This document shows positions 1 to 10,159 of a DNA stretch of 64,000 nucleotides, piece by piece. The stretch is from Bryopsis sp. KO-2023. Its lineage: Eukaryota; Chlorophyta; Ulvophyceae; Bryopsidales; Bryopsidaceae. The DNA lies in NCBI GenBank assembly GCA_030272585.1, contig BSYQ01000002.1, forward strand, positions 2,170,001-2,234,000. Direction: 5' to 3'. Under the pieces are notes generated by a model. The model did not search any database and was not told the origin of the DNA. It saw nothing but the letters and a program-made list of their open reading frames with translations. Position 1 is the stretch's first letter, and each line of letters starts with the position of its first letter. The position numbers were made by a program, and so were the translations under genes.

Positions 1-180
1 ACCTAACCAGAGTTTTTGGTGGAACGTATGTGAAGATTTCACCGAGAATCTCCGTGGGAAGGTTCCACTCAGTTTCTGGTAGAACGCAGGTGGACGCTTC
101 CCCAAGACTCTCCGTCGGAAGGATCCACTCAGTTTTCGCTCGAAAGTGGGCGACGATTTTTCCGAGGATCCCCTTCGGAA
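1..180. repeat. 60-bp tandem repeat, three units, cut by the window edge
   Basis: Three consecutive 60-bp units start near 10, 70 and 130 and share a GTTTTTGGTGGAAC-like start and a CCGTCGGAAGG-like centre. Because 60 is a multiple of 3, both strands stay open and read as a 20-residue repeat. On the minus strand each unit contains a motif of the type LPTEILGEI, which would suit a repeat-protein exon. The array probably continues beyond the left edge. I do not recognise the family, and which strand codes is unknown. Confidence 0.55.
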
Positions 181-529
181 AGTTCTGCTCGATCCTTGCT
201 GAGCCATCCATTCCTAGAGAAGCACATCCACTGTTTCTCTTCAGGGACCATTCAAGGGATCGAAGAGAACTCTCAAGATACAGACGAAAGCGTACAACAC
301 TGTTGGAAAACCCATACTGTGCCAGGTCCATGAAATAACCATCGCACAGCGATACTGAACATCACCGACGGGAGATCCCCAAAACATCAAGCCTTTCCAC
401 AACCAAACGACAATACAAGAATAGCTCAAACACAACAGCGAAAGCCAATCTTCTCGCTGCTCTTGACACGACCTGCAGCAGAAAAAACCGCAGCGTTTCG
501 CCTAATTTGTGCTCGCCACCTTGCACCAC

Positions 530-772
530 TGGAGCTCTGACGAGACGATGTGGCTAGGCTGCCTTGCGCAGGCACAACTTCTGTCGATCGCTCCCGGGGC
601 TGTGAAATAAGAACAAAAAAGGAAGGGGGAGAGGATCTCTTCTGCCGTGTGCTTCGCGGCAGTTCCATCAAGCTATCAAGTTGCAGGGGACAGGGCTGGT
701 CCCTGTTTCAATCAACTGATTGCAGCTCCGCTCTTCGTCCACTACGTCGAAAACACCCTGTCTCATATCTAT
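530..772 (+). repeat. Dispersed repeat R1, copy 1
   Basis: The segment from about 650 to 772 is repeated with roughly 85-90% identity at 4262-4380. Weaker similarity extends upstream in both copies (GACGAGACG versus GATGAGACG, then AAGGAAGGGGG). No transposon ends or target duplication are visible. It could be a non-autonomous element or an old segmental duplication. Confidence 0.6.
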
Positions 773-1866
773 GTGAGGAGTGGGGGCTGGTTTCCTTGTC
801 CAGTTGGCCTCCAGTCCGTCTCCGTAAGCATTTTCTTACCTTCTTTGACGGCGAGTAGTATATACACTGCCAATACACCTTCCGAGATCCTTCTAGAAAT
901 CTTACATCACAATATTCGTCTTTGATCTCTTTTGTTCCCCAATACCACGTTCACTAAGCTCTAAACCTTCCGAGATCGGAAAAAATGTGGCGCAGGCTGA
1001 GACAGTTGTGTTGTCTAGGTGCTCCGCCAAAGGGGTACGAGGTCCCAACGATACGGACAGGAGCGGGGGAAAGGCGTCACACTGGCGGATGACCTCGTTC
1101 CAGCCGCTTTTTCTAACGACCAGGACGGGCTTATAAACTCAATCAGCCTGATAAGAGTTGCACGAACGCGCCTCCACTCAAGAACAGCTAAGAATTGGAA
1201 GAGAATTGGAGCGACACCGCGACGATCACTGCAGATCAAGTCGTGCTAGGAAAAGGGACAGAAACATACAATAATTGATGGACCTGGTCCGTGATTTGGC
1301 GGGAAGCTGGATAAAAGGCCAGACATGGAATGTTCAGCGACTGCGACGCGAAAACGTGGAGGTAGCCCAGTGCCAAATGCGGAAAATGACCCGAATCCCT
1401 GCAAGACGGAAGGCGAAGAGTGTACCAAAAGGAAACTCAAACGTTTTTCACGCTCGCAGACTTACAGCTTGTTAAAAGACAGTTATGAGTGGTGCGCATC
1501 TGGAAAGAATGTTTCTTTCGAGGGCATTCTTTTCTCACCATGAGATGAGTTTGGATATCGATGGACAGATTTTCTTCCCCTTGCTGTGAGCTCTTGAAGG
1601 GTGGGCCAGCATTATTTTTAAGAGTTACTTTTCAAAAAAGCAAAAAAGCAACTGATTGGTTGTCCTCATTTCTGTTGAAAAAATATTTCTCGAAGAAACT
1701 TAACAAATTCGAAATATGGTGGTGGTGTTATTGGTAGTGGTGTGCTCTTCAAACGCAACGGCGGCTACGGCGGCCTTCATCCTCATATCAACGAACAAAT
1801 GCTGAACAAAAAGAAAGGCAAAATGTACAACATACAAAAACTTGAACAAAAGGCTTTTGAGTGAAT

Positions 1867-1913
<47 letters not shown>

Positions 1914-2313
1914 TCCCTCAAATCAAACAAAAACCTAACAAACTTCTGCAATTTTAACTGCAGTAACTGATATTGCACTTGGCTGATCAGTTTTTGGGGT
2001 GAATGAGGGAGAGGCTCCCCCATAGAAGAGCACCTCAGCCAATAACCTGGGCTGAAAACACCCAACTTCTTCTTCAAATATCAAACGAGCTGGCCAACCA
2101 ATCCCTAATAACAACAAAAATATACCACAAAACTCATAAGTGGGATAGCTCCCCCAAGTCCAAGTGAAAAAAATAATAAAAGAACTAAAAAAAAAAATCC
2201 AATTGGACCACTCACGCTTGCGGAGGGCAGGCGCCAGAAAGACAATTTTGAATATGTTTGCGCGACAAAAAACGAGAAGCTTCTTAAGATGTTGCTGAGT
2301 GCACCGACCGACC
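773..2313. other. Stretch without a recognised gene
   Basis: Short ORFs exist on both strands (for example 1015-1239 and 1275-1475), but none shows a recognisable domain, repeat or splice-consistent extension. The tract from about 1600 to 2250 is AT-rich and includes a long AT microsatellite. It may hold the 3' flank of the ankyrin gene that ends at 2314 on the minus strand. Confidence 0.4.
1869..1911. repeat. (AT)n microsatellite
   Basis: An uninterrupted run of about 21 AT dinucleotides. The YIYIYI stretch it produces in a minus-strand ORF is an artefact of the repeat. Confidence 0.95.
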
Positions 2314-4030
2314 TTATTGAAGGAGCTCCGTCAACTTTGTTTTCGCCATTTCGGGCAGAGCAGCGCTTCGGAGGGCGAGTTGCAGTGGTGTCCTCCCGTC
2401 GATATCACGTACCCTTTTGTCGGCATCTGTCATTGAACAATCGATAATTTATTTTTTATTTCATTTTTTTCTTTCACTCTGTTATACAACCAGAATCAAA
2501 ACACAATCCAACTAAACGTATTGCGGGACATGCCAGTCCAGAGCCTATAGCATCGGGGGCATACAAAGAAGAAAAACCCAGAATCACAACACAATGAATG
2601 CTAAGTGTCCCAAAAACTCAGACATGCTAGTTCTTCTCTTTTTCTTCTGGTTGGATTTTTCATTTTTGTTGATTAAGGGGCGGGTCGTTTGCAATTTTAT
2701 TTTTCCTTTCATGTTTACTCCTCTTGTTATCTACCTATTTTTATCTTCTGAGCTTACCTGCTGAGAGGAGAGCTTCCAGAACGAGAAAATGACCATACTC
2801 CGCCGCATAATGCAACACCGTTCTTCCTCCTATATAAGAGTGGTTCACATCGACCCCCAATGCTAGGAGTGCCTACAATCCCAAGAAACACTATAGTTAA
2901 ATAAGCACCAAGGAGGATGACGCCTCTCTTTTACTGTGGGTTGTAAGCATTGCTTGATTGATTGATTGACATACTTAAACTAATATATCATATGTTGAAC
3001 TAGTAGTTCAACATAAGTGAAAAGGAAAGAAAACGTTTTTTACGAACTCGAGCATTTACTGAACGTGGAAGAAGAAACAATTCAGATACCTTGACGGTTG
3101 GAAGGTCGCCAACGCAAGATGCAATTCCAAATGCGTCCTGCTCTTCATTGCTGTTTCTCGTCTGGAGCTGTCGGGTCAAAAATATGTTACTCAAAAACTG
3201 AAACTTGCTCTTCATTGCTGTTTCTTGTTTGAAGCTGTCGGTCAAAGAAATATTATTCTTAAAAACTGAGACTCTTTGAGGGTGAAAATTTTTGCAGGAG
3301 AAATAATCGTGGCACCACCACACCTGTGATCTGCTGGCTAAGTATTGAATCCTCAGGTAGCCACAAATCCGATCTGCAAAAAATGCAGGAAAATCACCCT
3401 TTGTTATTCTCCCCAACCATCAAAAAAACTACATGACATGCCAGGCCAGAGCCTATAGCATCGGGGTTGTACAGAGAAAAACCCTTAGCCACCAAGGCTT
3501 ACATCGCTTAAATCAATCTATCCAATCAACTGGAAGCAAATCTTCAACATGAGAAAATCACCCTTCGTTCCTTTCCCCAGCACCGAGAAAAATACTACGC
3601 CAAGTATGTCAGTCAGAAGGGATGTCAGTTCCCCCCAAATTTTTAAGAATATGAAACCATCGTCCCCCGAGAACCCCGGCTCGACAAACGCACCTGTTGT
3701 GGCGACCATGTGCTTATCCCATTCCGCTTTGTCGCCAAGCTTAGCTTCCAACAGTCTTATCTTTTCATCTCGAGCCTCAACACCAGCGATGGCTCCCTTC
3801 AAACTCGCAATACCCTCCCGTATTCTCAGATCCATGGAGCCCACGTGCGCTCCGCTGTCACGTGGACACCCTCCCTCCTGCTCGTTCGAGGCACCCTTGT
3901 CGTTTTCACCGCCAACTGTGACCTCTTTTCCCTCAAGATCGGCTATGTGGTCGAACAAACCACGCACCATCACCTCCAGCTCGGCGATACGAGCTCGGAG
4001 GCGGGCGTTCTCTGCGTCACTTGACCTCAT
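2314..4030 (-). CDS. Coiled-coil and ankyrin-repeat protein, 5 exons
   Basis: The model joins minus-strand exons 4030-3694, 3373-3324, 3137-3090, 2872-2758 and 2426-2314 (663 nt, 220 aa). All junctions are GT..AG and keep one reading frame. Exon 1 is a charged heptad-rich coiled coil of about 112 residues (ENARLRARIAELEVMVRGL). The last three exons read as consecutive ankyrin repeats, with GDLPTVK, GGRTVLHYAAEYGH and DIDGRTPLQLALRS matching the TPLHxAAxxGH consensus. The role is presumably protein-protein scaffolding; no enzyme domain is seen. The ATG at 4030 is the first in frame after a TGA, but an AG just upstream leaves room for an earlier exon. Exon 2 could be skipped using an alternative acceptor at 3143. 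Introns contain two copies of the dispersed GATGCTATAGG element and an internal 66-bp duplication near 3145-3275. The ankyrin call is strong; the exact ends are less certain. Confidence 0.75.
2527..2580 (-). repeat. Dispersed GATGCTATAGG element, intronic copy
   Basis: On the minus strand it carries the core GATGCTATAGGCTCTGG followed by a GGCATGTC-type segment and is preceded by a GGTTTTTCTTCTTTG tract. It lies in the last intron of the ankyrin gene, in the same orientation as the gene. Other copies lie at 3429, 14304 (diverged), 53155, 55585, 56788, 63040 and 63180. Confidence 0.7.
3429..3484 (-). repeat. Dispersed GATGCTATAGG element, intronic copy
   Basis: Nearly identical over its core to the copy at 2527-2580 and again in the sense orientation inside an intron of the same ankyrin gene. 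It begins with GGGTTTTTCTCTGTAC and ends near GGCATGTCATG on the minus strand. Confidence 0.7.
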
Positions 4031-4114
4031 CCTGTTTTCAAGATCGGAGGGCACCGCCGATCAGTTTGGCCAGTTTCCACCAGAGAGGAGGAGTGTGAGT
4101 GCGTGGGCAGCGCT

Positions 4115-4380
4115 GCTGCAGCTCTGATGAGACGAAATGGGCAGGTTACCTTGTGCAAGCGCTGAGAATCTGGCGATCGCTTCACCTGGTTGCTTTCAGG
4201 ACTTCACGAAGCTGTGAAACAAGGTCATAACGAAGGAAGGGGGGAGGGTCTATTCTGCCCGTGTGCTTCGCCGCAGTTCCATCAAGCTATCGAGTGGCAG
4301 GGGACAGGGTTGGTTCCTGTTTCAATCAACTGATTGCAGCTCCGTCCTACTCCACTACTTCGATAAAACCCCGTCTCATT
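4115..4380 (+). repeat. Dispersed repeat R1, copy 2
   Basis: Second copy of the repeat at 530-772; the clearest match is 4262-4380 against 650-772 (GCAGTTCCATCAAGCTATC through CCCCGTCTCATT). It ends about 90 bp before the tRNA-Arg gene. Confidence 0.6.
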
Positions 4381-4470
4381 GTTGCCTTTAAGACTTGAGC
4401 GATCACGCACAACGAAACGAGAGAGCCAGCTGCAAGCACGAGTCCGTCCCGTACCAATGGCAGCTTCGAT

Positions 4471-4543
4471 CATCCACGGCAGGACTCGAACCTGCAGTCT
4501 TCTGCTCCGGAGGCAGACGCCTTCTCCATTAGGCCATGTGGAC
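4471..4543 (-). tRNA. tRNA-Arg (anticodon CCG)
   Basis: Read on the minus strand this folds as a 73-nt tRNA. The acceptor is GTCCACA/CGTGGAT (a first G-U pair and one A-C mismatch at position 7), with D arm GGCCTAATGGAGAAGGC. The anticodon stem TCTGC/GCAGA is perfect and closes the loop CTCCGGA, so the anticodon is CCG. The T arm GCAGG-TTCGAGT-CCTGC is also perfect. Box A and box B are both intact and no intron is present. The D arm (GTGGCCTAATGGA-AAGGCGTCTG) resembles eukaryotic tRNA-Arg genes. CCA is not encoded, as expected for a nuclear gene. The acceptor mismatch leaves a small chance that it is a recent pseudogene. Confidence 0.85.
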
Positions 4544-5172
4544 ACCGACCCCACTTCATTAGCTTTTTTCCTGAGGTGCTCCAATACTGAATTCGAGGGT
4601 TCCAGAAGTCCAAAGACACCTGCCATCCCAGCCAAGCAGTACAGAGCAGACGCTACTGTCGCTCGACTGCTACAGCAATTCAAGGCAGCCCATTCTCAGG
4701 TTTTCTTTTCTTTTCCTCTTTTTGGAGTGGAGTCCAGTCTCTTTAATATGGTGATCCTGGCGATTTTTCCACCAAAACAACGTTCCACCACGCAAGTGTG
4801 CTTGAGGCCAGCAGAACTGATATTTGGATTTGTCGATTTTTTCGCTCGAACTCCGCCTCGACGCCTAAAAACGACGTGTCCTAATTTATGTTATAGAGTG
4901 TCGATCAGGGTAGCGCCTGCTTGAAAAAAAAATTGATGTCAACCTTTAAGGAAAAAACTTGTGCCAAGCCTCTTTTCCAGTGACCTCCAGGAGGTAGGTT
5001 GTTGACTCCAGATCAATCTTAAAGAGAAAAACAACGAACTCTCTGGGAAAAGTGTCCGGGAATGACTATAACTATCGAGGCCGAGTCACTTTGCGTTTTT
5101 GTTGGCGGCTGTGTCGCTGCCCAAAAAATCGTTCGCACGGTATTGATATTTCACTTTGGATATTGATGAGCG

Positions 5173-5257
5173 TGCACAAGGTGGGGTTCGAACCCAAGGG
5201 GAGACTCGCAACATCAAGTCTCAAGTCTGACGCCTTGGACCAGCCGTCCACTTGCCA
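5173..5257 (-). pseudogene. Degenerate tRNA-Ser-like sequence
   Basis: The minus strand carries a D-arm-like GGACGGCTGGTCCAAGGCG, an anticodon region with loop CTTGAGA (UGA), a long variable region and a box B GGGTTCGAACCC. It resembles a class II serine tRNA, but the acceptor and anticodon stems each contain unpaired positions. It is either a tRNA pseudogene or the head of a tRNA-derived SINE. Confidence 0.45.
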
Positions 5258-5627
5258 AAAAGTTGTTTTATATTTGAAACGCAGGTTTGCTTTTTGAGCG
5301 TTTTCGTGCACAGTTCTATGAACCACCAGGAGCCTACTACAAGTCACGTTGAAGTAAATAAATGTAGGGAATACGTAGTTTCCAGGTTTTTTGGCATAGG
5401 TGGAGACGAGACGAAAAATGTGGATTTTCCAGGGGTTCTCAACTTGTTTTCACATACTCTTTCAGGATTACTTTGAGTTCAACTCAATCCAACTGTTAAA
5501 AAACAAAAGTTCCAGGACTCCCCCTCGATTTCATTGATTTTAATTCAACACGGTGTTTGCTCTTTCTGTTTCCTTGCCCTAGCGGTAAACCCCTCCCTCT
5601 TGAGGTCGTAAACAAAAGCTCTGACGA

Positions 5628-6323
5628 TCACTTGCGACTGCACATGGCTACAGCAGCGACCCCTATCGCAACACCCCCAATGAGGCAACACCCCTTCAAA
5701 AACCGTCCTCTCTTCTGCTGTGCACGTGCTTTTCTTTTGTCCTGGTCAATACTGAGCGTTGCTGGCAGGACGGACCCAGGCTCTCCACCAGGTCGAACCC
5801 TGGCACTGAGTGTCTCCTCAGCTTCCCGGAGAGCCCTGGCATACCAAATTAGATCCGTCAAAACACTTACCGAAAGCTGCTGGCGTTTTTCTCTGCAATC
5901 TCTGTTTGGGCACAAGTTGACAGCACAACTCAAACGTTGTTTTCTTGTTCTTTTACCGGATCTGTCCTCCCCCGGTGCTCAGACCCCTCGAGCTCCAGGT
6001 ATCTTTGTTTTTTGCGTGTGCTCGCTTAAGTATTGCCATAACAAACTTCGTCCGCATTTTTATAGTTCCAGACGTGCCTTCAGGTTTGGGGCGACATTCA
6101 ATTTCCGTGGGCGGACAGAGTCCCGCTTTTGGCCCGTGGTAAACTTCCCAAAGCTTTTTGGCCGACCCCGGGAGCTGCCCCATGAGTGGATTACCATTCA
6201 AAACGAGTTTTTTAAGCCCGTAATTGCGCCGAGCTGCAGGGGCAAGTTGTTTAAACGGTTGTTAGCCAGACTGAGCTCCGTGAGTGCGAGCAAGTTTCCG
6301 ACTTGAGGGGGCAACACCCTGAT
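5628..6323 (-). CDS. Leucine-rich repeat protein, 3' exons (partial)
   Basis: An exon opens after the acceptor TTTCACAG at 6324 and reads two LRR units (IRVLPPQVGNLLALTELSL, ANNRLNNLPLQLGAITGLK). A third starts with LVLNGNPLMGQLP, but only after a frame change in a run of six A at about 6209-6215; one more A would restore the frame. A second exon begins at 5835 after TATGCCAG. It codes ALREAEETLS, a Pro/Gly-rich linker and a hydrophobic segment of about 18 residues near the C terminus (GCCLIGGVAIGVAAVAMC), with a stop at 5628. The protein is probably a membrane-anchored LRR adaptor. Upstream exons, the junction between 6130 and 5835 and the start codon are unresolved. The homopolymer frame change may be a sequencing error or a real inactivating mutation. 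Confidence 0.55.
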
Positions 6324-7125
6324 CTGTGAAACAGACAGGAGTATTCAATGGGAACAGTTCCAACCCAATTATTAGACGGTTATCCTGGTGCCGGCTTGTT
6401 TTTCTTTTAGAACTTTTTTTGAGGTTATTTACTTTATAACCGTCCGTTATCTACCTCGACATACTGATGGGGCTTCATCCTCCAGTTCAGATTCGGAAAT
6501 GTTTTCTGCTTGTTTTTCTCGGAATCTTAGGAATGTTTTTGTTGGGAAAGTGCAATATCAATTCAGGTTTTATGTGAGGTAATGCTTTCTTGATGTTTTT
6601 CAAAATTGGAGAAAACTCAAAACAAAACAAAACAAAACAAGTGCGATCATCATTTTTGTTGAAGATGAGTAAACATCACATGAGCACCGTCAAACAAAAA
6701 CAAACAAACATCAATTACATTGTGTAGGAGAGACATTCTCCTATTACAAGGATCAGTAAAAAATCAAATGTGACCATGCGTATTTTAATGTTGAGATTTT
6801 ATTGGCTTTTGTGTGTACCCATTACATGAGAACCGTCCACGGCAGTCTTCTGCTCCAGGCGCCTTTCATCAATCAATCAATCATTACATTTGAACCGGCT
6901 ACCTATTTCAAAGATACAACAATCGACAACGATATATCGACAACGATATATCGACAACGATATATCTTATTATATAATAAGCGCCCTGGCTGACCAGACA
7001 GACTGAACATTCCTGATAAGGGAAAGCGAACGTTTTTACTCTATTATAGTTTAGTTTATGTTAAGTTAAATAGTTTCCTGATGATAGGACCAGCCACTGA
7101 CAAGTCTTTTTTGCTTTTTTAGAAA
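6324..7125. other. AT-rich stretch with simple repeats, no recognised gene
   Basis: It contains an AAAAC pentanucleotide run at about 6617-6641, an (AATC)n-bearing short repeat beginning at 6866 and a 14-bp minisatellite at 6924-6966. Upstream exons of the LRR gene may lie here, but I could not identify them. Confidence 0.4.
6866..6966 (+). repeat. (AATC)n-linked short repeat plus 14-bp minisatellite
   Basis: CATCAATCAATCAATCATTAC is followed by a segment (CTACCTATTTCAAAG-TACAAC) that recurs after an (AATC)n run at 16554-16640. Three tandem CGACAACGATATAT units follow at 6924-6966. The shared (AATC)n suggests a retroposed family related to the LINE remnant at 16.1 kb. Confidence 0.55.
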
Positions 7126-7212
7126 TCAAATGTGTTGCTGCTGGTCTGCCCCAACTTTTGGCCCACCGCTGAGGTCTACCCAAAGGCCAGTGGCGGTGTT
7201 GAACACAAAGTG
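7126..7212 (-). CDS. Orphan terminal exon, unknown gene
   Basis: An acceptor CTGTTTGTAG at 7213 opens 28 codons and a TGA stop at 7126, reading HFVFNTATGLWVDLSGGPKV and then GADQQQHI. The residue composition is protein-like and the acceptor is good, so this may be the last exon of a minus-strand gene. No upstream exon was found and the function is unknown. Confidence 0.35.
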   Translation of the reverse strand, partial: HFVFNTATGLWVDLSGGPKVGADQQQHI

Positions 7213-7692
7213 CTACAAACAGAACCCAAAAAAAATGAAAGGAGATGGAGATATCCATAAGGACTTTTTGGTAGGAAAAAAAACATTAAACTATCAGCCT
7301 GACAATCTAAACCATAACTTGCCCTTAGTCGTATTTGATATAGATCCTCTTCAAGAAACGAACACATATTCCACATCATTACCTAGAGTTGTCGTGTTAA
7401 GCTCAGGTGTATTTTCTTTTCACTCCAGGAGAGCAGCCCAAACAAATTGATTCGATCTGCCAACCTAAACATGGGTCGATAAAATCGAAGTCTCTTCTTT
7501 GAAAGAAAAAAAAAAATAGATATGGTAGAAGTTTATTGATTTTTAGGTTTTTTCGGGTGTTTTGTGATTGGTCGCCAATCAATATTAGGTCTTGGTTCAA
7601 AAAACAACAGGAACTGCTTTAATTTTTAATTTTAATTTTTTTTTTTAATTTTTTTTTCTTTTTTATTCATTGTGGAGGCAGGTCAGGAGTGA

Positions 7693-7893
7693 CTAAACTG
7701 TTGCAGAGGTTTTCCTTTCTTCTCCATCAGCGGTCAATAGTACTATAGTATAGGCACTAGTGCCTACCACGGGTAGAGCGTCGATATTGTGTTTTTCGCG
7801 TTCATCCAATGAGACTGGATAGCCAACCAATTCTCGAATTCTTATCGTGGGGTCGACATCCGAAGTGAACCGTGCAAGAGGAGGTTTGAATTG
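7693..7893 (-). CDS. Orphan coding segment, unknown gene
   Basis: A 67-codon open stretch without an ATG ends in a TAG at 7693-7695. It includes TIRIRELVGYPVSLDEREKH followed by NIDALPVVGTSAYTIVLLTA, a composition typical of a folded globular protein. A TACTAATAC branch-point-like sequence and a pyrimidine tract lie just upstream, and a GTAAGC donor lies at about 7937. I could not find a canonical AG acceptor next to the open frame, so the left boundary is unresolved. Possibly a last exon of the same or a neighbouring minus-strand gene. Confidence 0.4.
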   Translation of the reverse strand, partial: QFKPPLARFTSDVDPTIRIRELVGYPVSLDEREKHNIDALPVVGTSAYTIVLLTADGEERKTSATV

Positions 7894-7937
7894 AGGTAAA
7901 AAAGAGCAGAGGTATTAGTAAAATGCTGCCTGCTTAC

Positions 7938-9630
7938 CAGAACAACAACATCCCTCCTACGTTCCTTTCTGGCACGCGTCAAGTCAATCAATCAATTAAT
8001 TACAGCAAAAAGAGACCATCACCCCCCATAATGCCAGAGTAATACAAGGGAAGAAAAACAAAAAAACCCACCCAAAAGAAAGCTCCCTGGACAAAGAAAA
8101 TCCCACCGTTCCAAAGAAAAAAATGATTGTAGCTAAGTAAAGTAAAGTAAAGTAAACGTTAGAGAATATTGTCTGACTAATTAGTCAGAAGATGCTCTTC
8201 ATAATGGAGCTTGATACATCCACAAACACGAAACCGGATGCTTTGTTTTTTTGAGATTCATACGGGGAACAATGAAAAATGCCTTTGGTGGTTCAAAAAA
8301 CCAGCTTCTGTAGAGCCTTGGGCAAAAAATAAAGTAAGAAAATGGTGAAAGCGAAGAGTGGGGGGACGGATGGGCAGAAAATTTTATCGTTTTTCATTGT
8401 GGGCAGTGTTGAGGTGGTGATAACTCTTTTTTTCTTAAAAAGAAAGAAAGAAAGAAAGATGGAAAAAGTCGATGGCACTGACGATAGTACTTATTATTTG
8501 TATTTGGAGATTCCGACAGTTTTTGATGCAAGGGGGGTGGTTTTTTTTATGGGGAGAAGACTCCACAACCTGCATGTTTCATAGCAAAAATGGAATCCAT
8601 CAAATTAACTCTCAGCTTAACCCCGACCGTAAACAAAGAGAATTCGCTCCATCCACAGACAAGCAACAGGAAAAAAAAAAGATGCAAAGATGCAAAGATG
8701 CCTTTCGACCCTCTCCCTCCCAGCAAAAAAAGGGCATATGTTCGTCAATATCCCTATAGTTTTTATAGTCTTGTTTTAGTTTTGTAAAGAAAAACTTCTC
8801 CAGTGGTGGAGAGAAAACGAACTTGAGCAGCATACCGATGAGAGATTGGTAAAGGACTGGTAGATTGATGTTGTCGGATATCCCATGACGACCTTTTATC
8901 ATCCCTAGTCTTACTGCAGCGCTCAGTACGTCATGTTGTGTGCCAAATTTGGAAAAAAAGGGAAAAAACACGTATATCAGCCAATCTCATGAAAATGGCC
9001 CGTCAACAAACCCAAGAAAAAAAATAGAGGTCTTCCAGCACAATATAATAAAACCTCGACCACAGAACATGGCAAGCGAAAGGTGGTGGTAATATTCTCC
9101 GAAGCGACTTCGCAGAAGTCGACAGCAAACCAAACAATCCACCTCAAATTATCAAATGATTACATGCGATGTCTCATCGTTTACAAAATACAATTCTTAG
9201 GAAATACATATATAGATGTCCCAAAACCCCAAGCATGACCCACTGCTGTCATGTGGAATCATATCTTGGCAAAGTATATATTTAATCGATGGTTGATTTT
9301 CTTGCCTAAAAAACAAAAACAACCCATCGGATATCACCAAACACAAAACTAAACTATATATAGTCACATAATCAAACTGACACCGCTCCCTCTCTCTCTC
9401 TTCTGCAGAAACTGCCTCAGCGAATCATATAGAATCATCAAAAACGAGCCATCATTACGCCTGCGACAATGTTACCGTCAGCCCATGTGTGAATCCACAG
9501 CAAAAACAAATCAGTTCGCGACTGATTTTGACAAAGAGGAAAACATCGATTCTACTTCCAACAGCTCTAAGAAAAACATCGATTCTAGTACCAACAGCTC
9601 TAGCCGTCAACATACATGGATACGGAGGAC
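7938..9630. other. AT-rich stretch, no gene established
   Basis: Low-complexity tracts include a (TAAAG)n run near 8135-8156 and GAAA repeats near 8440. A minus-strand ORF at 8612-8971 has a globular-looking part (LSAAVRLGMIKGRHGISDNI) but no supporting splice sites. An (AATC)-like run also occurs at 7981-7996. Confidence 0.35.
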
Positions 9631-10159
9631 TTAGCGGCCACCTCCTCCGCCTCCGCCGCCGCCTCCTCCTCCTCCGCCGCCACCACCTCCGCCGCCACCT
9701 CCGCCGCCGCCGCCACGGGGAAGGTAGCAGCCTCGATGGCACTTACAGCGGCAAGCCCATTTGTCCCAATATGAGTAAGAGCAGCACTGATGATTCTTCC
9801 AACCACAATCTGCAAACCACCAACCAACCAATCAGCCAACCTAAACGTACAGGGCGGCCACCACAGGACATCACCATAGAACGAGATCGCGACACCCGCA
9901 GCGGATACAGCGTTCACGATCCATAGTTTCACTTACCTCTCCAACCGCAACCCGCCAAATGGCGTCCAGAAGACAAAGAAGCTTCCACGTCTGTCAAGAA
10001 AAAGCCACACAGCACGCCAATTAGGTCCCCCAGCAAGCTTCTTATCCCTGCGACCAAGAGGAGGAGCAAGGGTTAGCACAAAACATGCAACCCACCAGCT
10101 TCAGCCGTGGCGGCGGCGGCCAGGAGGCCGATCAACAAGATTGCAACAAAGGTACGCAT
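9631..10159 (-). CDS. Small secreted Cys-rich, poly-Gly peptide, 3 exons
   Basis: Minus-strand exons 10159-10096, 9990-9937 and 9809-9631 total 297 nt and encode 98 aa. Introns are GT..AG: donor GTGGGT with acceptor TTGACAG, and donor GTAAGT with acceptor TTTGCAG. Codons split across both junctions complete in frame. Residues 1-21 form a classical signal peptide (MRTFVAILLIGLLAAAATAEA). The mature part carries one Cys in exon 2 (HLAGCGWR) and seven in exon 3 (CGWKNHQCC, WACRCKCHRGC), eight in all, which would allow four disulfides. An uninterrupted glycine tail of about 26 residues ends in a single Arg before the TAA at 9631. The protein is therefore predicted to be exported. A structural, adhesive or antimicrobial role is possible, but I recognise no family and the function is unknown. 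The GC-rich (GGN)n tract is the coding sequence of the tail. Confidence 0.7.

Noticed and set aside
1700-2077. 125-aa minus-strand ORF with a YIYIYI stretch
   Set aside because: It is created by the AT microsatellite and lacks any domain or splice support.
9600-9932. 110-aa minus-strand ORF with hydrophobic N terminus and Ala/Glu-rich tail
   Set aside because: It starts at a GTG, runs through the predicted second intron and is in a different frame from the splice-supported secreted peptide, so its Ala/Glu tail is a frame-shifted shadow of the glycine tail.
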